Shown: positions 61,869 through 64,000 of the stretch, one piece after another
Position numbering within the stretch: position 1 is the stretch's first letter
How the letters are laid out: each line of letters begins with the position of its first letter
Origin: Thiobacillus sp. 0-1251
GTDB taxonomy: Bacteria; Pseudomonadota; Gammaproteobacteria; Burkholderiales; Thiobacillaceae
Reading direction: 5' to 3'
DNA length: 64,000 nt
Assembly (NCBI GenBank): GCA_001899305.1
Contig: MKWL01000021.1
Coordinates: forward strand, 317,992-381,991
Translations under genes and position numbers: made by a program
Notes under the pieces: generated by a model
What the model saw: the letters and a program-made list of their open reading frames with translations, nothing else
Databases searched by the model: none
Told to the model about the DNA's origin: nothing

Positions 61869-63145
61869 GCACCGCATTCCTCTTCGTTTCGCTCTTCCTC
61901 CTGATGGCGCTGGGCATGCCGGTGGCCATTTCCCTGGGCCTGTCCAGCATGCTGACGATCCTGTTCTTTGCCGAAGATTCGCTGGCCAGCCTGTCGATCA
62001 AGCTGTATGAGACCAGCGAGCACTACACGCTGATGTCGATCCCGTTTTTCATCCTGGCCGGCACCATGATGAGCACCGGCGGCGTGGCCAAGCGCATGGT
62101 GCGCTTTGCGGTGGCGGCCGTCGGCCATCTGCGCGGCGGACTGGCCATTGCCAGCGTGCTGGCCTGCACGCTGTTTGCCGCGGTGTCCGGATCGAGTCCG
62201 GCCACCGTGGTGGCGATCGGCTCCATCGTGATCGCCGGCATGGTCAGGAGCGGCTACCCGAAGGCCTTTGCCGCCGGGGTGATCTGCAACGCGGGAACGC
62301 TGGGCATCCTCATCCCGCCATCCATCGTGATGGTGGTCTATGCCTCGGTCACCGAGCTCTCGGTCGGGCGCATGTTCATGGCCGGCATCCTCCCCGGCCT
62401 GCTGCTGTCCAGCATGCTGGCGGCGGCGGTCTGGTGGCGTGCCGGCAAGCTGACGCTCACGCGCACCGAGCGCGCCAGTTCGCGCGAATTGCTGATCGCA
62501 TTCAAGGACTCGATCTGGGGCCTGGCCCTGCTGGTCATCATCATGGGCGGCATCTACGGCGGCGTGTTCACGCCGACCGAGGCGGCGGCCGTCGCCGCCG
62601 TGTACGCCACGTTCATCGCAATCTTCGTCTATCGCGACATCGGCGTACGCCAACTGCCCGAAGTGCTGATGGAATCCGGCAAGACAACCGTGATGCTGAT
62701 GTTCATCGTCGCCAATGCCCTGTTGTTTGCCCACGTACTGACGACCGAACGCATCCCGCAGACCATCGCGGAACACATCGTCGCCGCCGGCATGGCCCCA
62801 TGGATGTTCCTGCTGGTGGTCAACCTCATCCTTCTGGTCGCGGGCAATTTCATGGAGCCCACCGGCATCATCCTGATTCTGGCGCCGATCTTCTTTCCGA
62901 TCGCCACTCACCTCGGTATCGATCCGATTCACCTCGGCATCATCATGGTCGTCAACATGGAGATCGGGATGATCACGCCGCCGGTGGGATTGAACCTGTT
63001 CGTCACCAGCGGCATCACCGGCATGAGCCTGGTGCAGGTCACGCGGGCTGCGCTGCCGTGGTTATCGGTCCTGCTCGTCTTCCTGATGATGGTGACCTAC
63101 ATCCCGCAAATCAGCCTGGTATTGCCGCAGCTGGTTTTCGATTGA
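61865..63145 (+). CDS. TRAP transporter large membrane subunit, DctM family
   Basis: A 426-aa permease with 12 or more hydrophobic helices. The family signature blocks are GVICNAGTLGILIPPSIVMV, GGVFTPTEAAAVAAVYATFI and EIGMITPPVGLNLFVTSGI, which form the ion- and substrate-binding hairpins. It uses a sodium or proton gradient to take up the ligand delivered by the DctP-like protein. Last gene of the dctPQM operon; its ATG overlaps the small subunit stop. Confidence 0.93.
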   Translation: MSTAFLFVSLFLLMALGMPVAISLGLSSMLTILFFAEDSLASLSIKLYETSEHYTLMSIPFFILAGTMMSTGGVAKRMVRFAVAAVGHLRGGLAIASVLACTLFAAVSGSSPATVVAIGSIVIAGMVRSGYPKAFAAGVICNAGTLGILIPPSIVMVVYASVTELSVGRMFMAGILPGLLLSSMLAAAVWWRAGKLTLTRTERASSRELLIAFKDSIWGLALLVIIMGGIYGGVFTPTEAAAVAAVYATFIAIFVYRDIGVRQLPEVLMESGKTTVMLMFIVANALLFAHVLTTERIPQTIAEHIVAAGMAPWMFLLVVNLILLVAGNFMEPTGIILILAPIFFPIATHLGIDPIHLGIIMVVNMEIGMITPPVGLNLFVTSGITGMSLVQVTRAALPWLSVLLVFLMMVTYIPQISLVLPQLVFD

Positions 63146-63233
63146 AGGATCCACGCAAGCGCTGCCGGCTTGACGATGCCAGGTCGCTCTGACACAGTCG
63201 GAGCACTTCTTTGACCCCCTCAGGACATCAGCA

Positions 63234-63788
63234 ATGGATACCGCCAAGCTGTACGCACAACTCATCCAGAGCGCAGGCGAGGACATCTCGCGCGACGGAT
63301 TACTGAAAACCCCCGAGCGCGCCGCCGCTGCGTTCAAGTTCCTGACGCAGGGCTATACACAGTCGCTGGACGAGGTTCTCAACGATGCCGTGTTCGATTC
63401 GGACAACAACGAAATGGTCATCGTCAAGGACATCGAGCTGTATTCGATGTGCGAGCACCACCTGCTGCCATTCGTCGGCAAGGCCCATGTGGCCTATCTG
63501 CCGAAAGGCAAGGTGATCGGCCTGTCGAAGATCGCGCGCATCACCGACATGTTCGCGCGCCGCCTGCAGATCCAGGAGCAACTCACCACCCAGATCGCCG
63601 ACGCCATCCAGGCCGCCACCGGCGCGGCCGGCGTCGGCGTCATCATCGAGGCCCAGCATTTCTGCATGATGATGCGCGGCGTGCAGAAACAGAATTCGTG
63701 GACCATCACCTCGATGATGCTGGGTGCCTTCCGCGACAACGACCGTACCCGGCAGGAATTCCTCCAGCTCGTCGCCAAATCGCATTAG
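63234..63788 (+). CDS. folE: GTP cyclohydrolase I
   Basis: A 184-aa enzyme turning GTP into dihydroneopterin triphosphate, the first step of folate and biopterin synthesis. Zinc ligands C73, H76 and C144 are visible ([10 protein letters not shown] and QHFCMMMRG), and [13 protein letters not shown] and the C-terminal [13 protein letters not shown] match the family. The length is at the short end, as in many bacterial type IA forms. It begins 88 bp after the TRAP operon. Confidence 0.94.
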   Translation: MDTAKLYAQLIQSAGEDISRDGLLKTPERAAAAFKFLTQGYTQSLDEVLNDAVFDSDNNEMVIVKDIELYSMCEHHLLPFVGKAHVAYLPKGKVIGLSKIARITDMFARRLQIQEQLTTQIADAIQAATGAAGVGVIIEAQHFCMMMRGVQKQNSWTITSMMLGAFRDNDRTRQEFLQLVAKSH

Positions 63789-63827
63789 GCACACAGCCCG
63801 AAGGATTTGACCGGCCGACGACACGGC

Positions 63828-64000
63828 TCAGCCCATGCCACCCGCCTGTTTCTCCGACCGTCCAACCAGCGCCAGCCTGGGTTTGCCTTGTGCTTTTCCT
63901 AAGGCAGCGATGACGTCCCGGGAAATTTGCGATGCCCCATCCGGATCGCGCGACACCGGAAGCTCGGAACGCACGCTGTAGGCACCGCTCTCCAGCTTGA
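63828..64000 (-). CDS. C-terminus of an unidentified protein (partial)
   Basis: An open minus-strand frame of 57 codons runs from the right window edge to a TGA at 63828. The visible end reads KLESGAYSVRSELPVSRDPD and then DVIAALGKAQGKPRLALVG before ending in QAGGMG. Codon use and composition look coding. No family is recognised; it is convergent with folE. The true start lies outside the window. Confidence 0.5.
   Translation of the reverse strand, partial: KLESGAYSVRSELPVSRDPDGASQISRDVIAALGKAQGKPRLALVGRSEKQAGGMG

Overview
The window looks like the chromosome of a GC-rich betaproteobacterium of the Thiobacillus / sulfur-oxidiser type. This rests on gene content and order (uvrC-pgsA-tRNA, rimP-nusA-infB-rbfA-truB-rpsO-pnp, dksA beside a CbbY-type phosphatase, ybaK, yaeQ, tesA-ybbA-ybbP) and on protein character; no database comparison was possible.

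Layout. 1-2.1 kb: iron handling (bfd under a Fur-like box, bfr), a family 5 uracil-DNA glycosylase and a small tautomerase. 2.05-2.3 kb: a 267-bp palindromic element. 2.3-14 kb: housekeeping core (uvrC, pgsA, tRNA-Gly/Cys/Leu, then the rimP to pnp translation and RNA-decay genes). 14-19.2 kb: a TctE/TctD-like two-component pair diverging from a small exported Lys/His/Ala protein, then dksA, cbbY-like and folD. 19.25-19.55 kb: tRNA-Pro, Arg and His.

The accessory part is a 13.6-kb island at 19,556-33,150. It is flanked by a perfect 49-bp duplication of the 3' end of tRNA-His. All its genes lie on the minus strand. In transcription order they encode a secreted alpha/alpha-toroid protein with an Ig-like and a dockerin-like tail, a fossil lipoprotein leader, two paralogous lipoproteins, a small unknown protein, a 2487-aa Sec-exported RHS protein (inactive transglutaminase-like domain, YD repeats, RHS core, variable toxin-like tail) and a lipoprotein placed where an immunity gene is expected. 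A displaced RHS fragment lies at the tRNA end. No integrase is visible. I read the cluster as a candidate surface-exposed RHS polymorphic toxin system outside type VI secretion. It is the most interesting part of the window.

33.2-64 kb is ordinary chromosome: ychJ-like, tesA/ybbA/ybbP, a DUF305 membrane protein, a cupin, trhO, an MscS channel, a methyltransferase, yaeQ, a cold-shock gene, envelope proteases, ybaK, a Lon-like protease with a pyruvyl transferase, an MFS pump, an EAL protein tail to tail with a class III cyclase, aroC with a phospholipase D-like gene, a transaldolase, a CBS protein, a TPP enzyme, a TRAP transporter and folE. Small gene relics (3' ends of ureG and of an S-formylglutathione hydrolase gene), a reductase gene without a normal start codon and a second palindromic element show local decay and rearrangement.
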